From Bordetella bronchialis (GTDB lineage Bacteria; Pseudomonadota; Gammaproteobacteria; Burkholderiales; Burkholderiaceae_B), in assembly GCF_001676705.1 (NCBI RefSeq), contig NZ_CP016170.1, forward strand, positions 3,348,001 through 3,412,000: a stretch of 64,000 bases of DNA. Reading direction: 5' to 3'. Numbering within the stretch: the stretch's first letter is position 1; every line of letters begins with the position of its first letter. The translations under genes and the position numbers were made by a program. Positions 61,974 to 64,000 of this stretch are shown here, one piece after another. Below the pieces are notes generated by a model. It searched no databases. It had not been told where the DNA came from and saw only the letters and a program-made list of their open reading frames with translations.

Positions 61974-62260
61974 GCGCCCACGACCAGGTCCATGAAGCGC
62001 GCCATCTGCACGTCCAGGGAGGTCACCCCGCCGGCATCGTGCGTGGACAGCGTGACCTCGACGCGGTTGTAGATGTTGGACCATTCGGGATGGTGGTCCA
62101 TTTTTTCCGCCATCAGCGCCACGCGCGCCATGAAGGCGAAGGCCGCGCTGAAATCGCCGAACACAAAGGTCTTGGCGATGGCGTCGCGGTCGGCGACGGC
62201 GGTCCATCCCGACAATTCGCGCACGGCGCGATCGGCGCCTATCCTGTCCAGGTCACGCAT
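61970..62260 (-). CDS. phhB: Pterin-4a-carbinolamine dehydratase
   Basis: The product is 96 aa from ATG 62260, with GGAG about 8 nt upstream. The active-site region '[20 protein letters not shown]' holds the paired histidines and the HPEW motif, and '[16 protein letters not shown]' the third histidine. The enzyme recycles tetrahydrobiopterin or related pterins for phenylalanine hydroxylase; phhA is not in the window. Stop codon overlaps, on the other strand, with that of the LysR gene (CTAG). Followed on the minus strand by nothing in this unit; glnB lies upstream. Confidence 0.93.
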   Translation of the reverse strand: MRDLDRIGADRAVRELSGWTAVADRDAIAKTFVFGDFSAAFAFMARVALMAEKMDHHPEWSNIYNRVEVTLSTHDAGGVTSLDVQMARFMDLVVGA

Positions 62261-62340
62261 GGCGGTACTCCATAAGAATGGATGCCAGGGCAGCCGCTCC
62301 CGCCACGCCGGGGCGCGGCGCACGCGGGCCCGCCGGGCGA

Positions 62341-62688
<348 letters not shown>

Positions 62689-62774
62689 TCAGGTTCTATT
62701 TATGTGGGATGGGTTGCAGCCTTGGTCCGGGGATGACGCGCGCCGGCGCCGCCATGCGGCGCCGCGGCGGCGGT

Positions 62775-64000
62775 TCAGATCGTTTCCCGGAAGCCGTTGG
62801 TGACAGGATAGCGCCAATCCCTGCCGAACGCCCGAGGGGTAATACGGGGGCCCGGGGGCGCCTGGCGCCGCTTGTACTCGTTGATGCGGATCAGTCGCAC
62901 CACCTGCTCGACGGCATCCTCCGGATAGCCCGCGGCCACGATATCGGCCGCCGACATATTGCGCTCCATATAGCGTTCCATGATGCCGTCCAGGATGTCG
63001 TAGGGCGGCAGGCTGTCCTGGTCTTTCTGGTCCGGGCGGAGTTCGGCGGACGGCGGCCGGGTGATGATGCGTTCCGGGATGATCTCCTTCTGGCGGTTGC
63101 GCCAGTTGGCCAGCCGGTAGACCAGGGTCTTGGGCACGTCCTTGATGACGGCGAAGCCGCCGGCCATGTCGCCGTAAAGGGTGCAGTAACCGGTGGTCAT
63201 CTCCGACTTGTTGCCGGTGGTCAGCACCAGCCGGCCGGTCTTGTTGGAAAGCGCCATCAAGAGCGTGCCGCGCACGCGGGCCTGGATGTTCTCTTCCGTG
63301 GCGTCGGGCGCCATGCCGGCGAAATGCGGCGCCAGGGCCGTTTCGAAGCCGTCGACCACCTCGCCGATGGCGATGACGTCATAGCGCACGCCCAGCCGCC
63401 TGGCCATATCCGCCGCGTCGGTCTGCGAGATGTCCGCGGTATAGCGGGACGGCATCATCACGGCGCGGACGTTGTCGGCGCCCAGGGCATCGACGGCGAT
63501 CGCCAGCACCACGGCCGAATCGATGCCGCCGGACAGCCCGATGATGGCGCCCGGGAAGCGGTTCTTGCCCAGGTAATCGCGCACGCCCATGACCAGGGCC
63601 TTCCAGACCTGCTCTTCCGCCCCGCTGGGTTGCAGGTCGGCCTGCGGGCCCACGGGGACGATGCCGCCGTCCGGGCCGATGTCCACCGCATGCACGCAGG
63701 CTTCGAACTCCGGCAGGCGGGCGCAGGGGCGGCCCTGGGCGTCCACCGCGAAGCTGGCGCCGTCGAAGACCAGTTCGTCCTGGCCGCCGACCATATTGGC
63801 GTAGATGACCGCTCCGCCGCTCAGGCGCGCGCATTCGGCCACGACTTCCATGCGCTCGGCCTGCTTGCCCGTGTTGTAGGGCGAGGCGTTGGGCACCAGC
63901 AGCACCTGGCTGCCGGCATCCCGGGCCGCCTGCGGCGCATGCGGGAACCAGATGTCCTCGCAAATGGCAACGCCGAAGCGCGTGCCCTTGACCTCGAAGG
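62775..64000 (-). CDS. nadE: Glutamine-dependent NAD+ synthetase, 5' end beyond window
   Basis: The frame stays open to the end of the window, so the true start is outside. The visible part begins in the nitrilase-like amidase domain: 'GVAICEDIWFPHAP' gives the nucleophilic cysteine, and 'LLVPNASPYNTGKQAERM' follows. The C-terminal NAD synthetase domain has the P-loop 'IGLSGGIDSAVVLAIAV', 'VLTTGNKSEMTTGYCTLYGD' and 'PPSAELRPDQKDQDSLPPYD'. It makes NAD+ from nicotinate adenine dinucleotide, using glutamine ammonia. glnB is 95 bp downstream. Confidence 0.95.
   Translation of the reverse strand, partial: FEVKGTRFGVAICEDIWFPHAPQAARDAGSQVLLVPNASPYNTGKQAERMEVVAECARLSGGAVIYANMVGGQDELVFDGASFAVDAQGRPCARLPEFEACVHAVDIGPDGGIVPVGPQADLQPSGAEEQVWKALVMGVRDYLGKNRFPGAIIGLSGGIDSAVVLAIAVDALGADNVRAVMMPSRYTADISQTDAADMARRLGVRYDVIAIGEVVDGFETALAPHFAGMAPDATEENIQARVRGTLLMALSNKTGRLVLTTGNKSEMTTGYCTLYGDMAGGFAVIKDVPKTLVYRLANWRNRQKEIIPERIITRPPSAELRPDQKDQDSLPPYDILDGIMERYMERNMSAADIVAAGYPEDAVEQVVRLIRINEYKRRQAPPGPRITPRAFGRDWRYPVTNGFRETI

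Overview
The window reads as chromosomal DNA of a GC-rich betaproteobacterium of the Alcaligenaceae (Bordetella/Achromobacter type). The grounds are the strong GC bias in third codon positions, orphan Bug-family (TctC) solute receptors, a RND efflux system of the AxyAB-OprM/MexAB-OprM kind, the glnB-nadE neighbourhood and many LysR-type regulators. These are family-level impressions from reading the sequence; no database was searched.

Layout. 1-1440 is the 3' end of a clearly less GC-rich gene (DUF262 plus AlbA_2-like domain, probably defence-related) with its own terminator, the edge of an acquired segment. 1882-10077 is a minus-strand run: LysR regulator, DUF1445 hydro-lyase, a full livKHMGF-type amino-acid ABC importer and glutamate dehydrogenase. 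10159-19038 is housekeeping and mixed: EamA exporter, two small proteins, a BBE-like FAD oxidase, an orphan LolD/YbbA-type ATPase divergent from a TesA-like esterase, PpiD, a glycerophosphodiesterase and RlmJ. 19205-26310 is a three-gene RND efflux operon with a divergent LysR gene. 26362-29771 is a stand-alone AceE-type E1 enzyme divergent from an Lrp/AsnC regulator. 29772-31934 has no convincing gene: two near-identical inverted arms of 616 and 680 bp flank a spacer with 28 tandem heptamers and a frameshifted IS256-family transposase remnant.

31935-48914 is a large minus-strand catabolic operon controlled by a divergent LysR gene (49051). In transcription order it carries an enolase-superfamily enzyme, a Bug receptor, an aldehyde dehydrogenase, a second Bug receptor, a three-subunit molybdenum hydroxylase whose large subunit is fused to a CoxG domain, an acyl-CoA ligase, UbiD, UbiX, an enoyl-CoA hydratase-family protein, an FMN 2-hydroxyacid dehydrogenase and a ThDP decarboxylase/lyase. 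The middle seven genes match the complement of the furan pathway (hmfABCDEFG: furandicarboxylate to furoate to furoyl-CoA to 2-oxoglutarate). The outer genes resemble a mandelate-type upper pathway. The combination is the most interesting metabolic candidate here.

49966-53828 holds an rRNA pseudouridine synthase, a chorismate lyase-like protein, a hypothetical protein, YaeQ and an HxlR/azoreductase pair. 53869-61973 is a gsi-like peptide/glutathione importer operon headed by a gamma-glutamyltransferase without a visible signal peptide, with a divergent LysR regulator. The window ends with PhhB, PII (glnB) and the truncated nadE.

Recurring theme: each of four LysR genes sits next to the metabolic or transport unit it probably controls. 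Start codons were chosen by ribosome binding site, domain start and translational coupling where these were visible.
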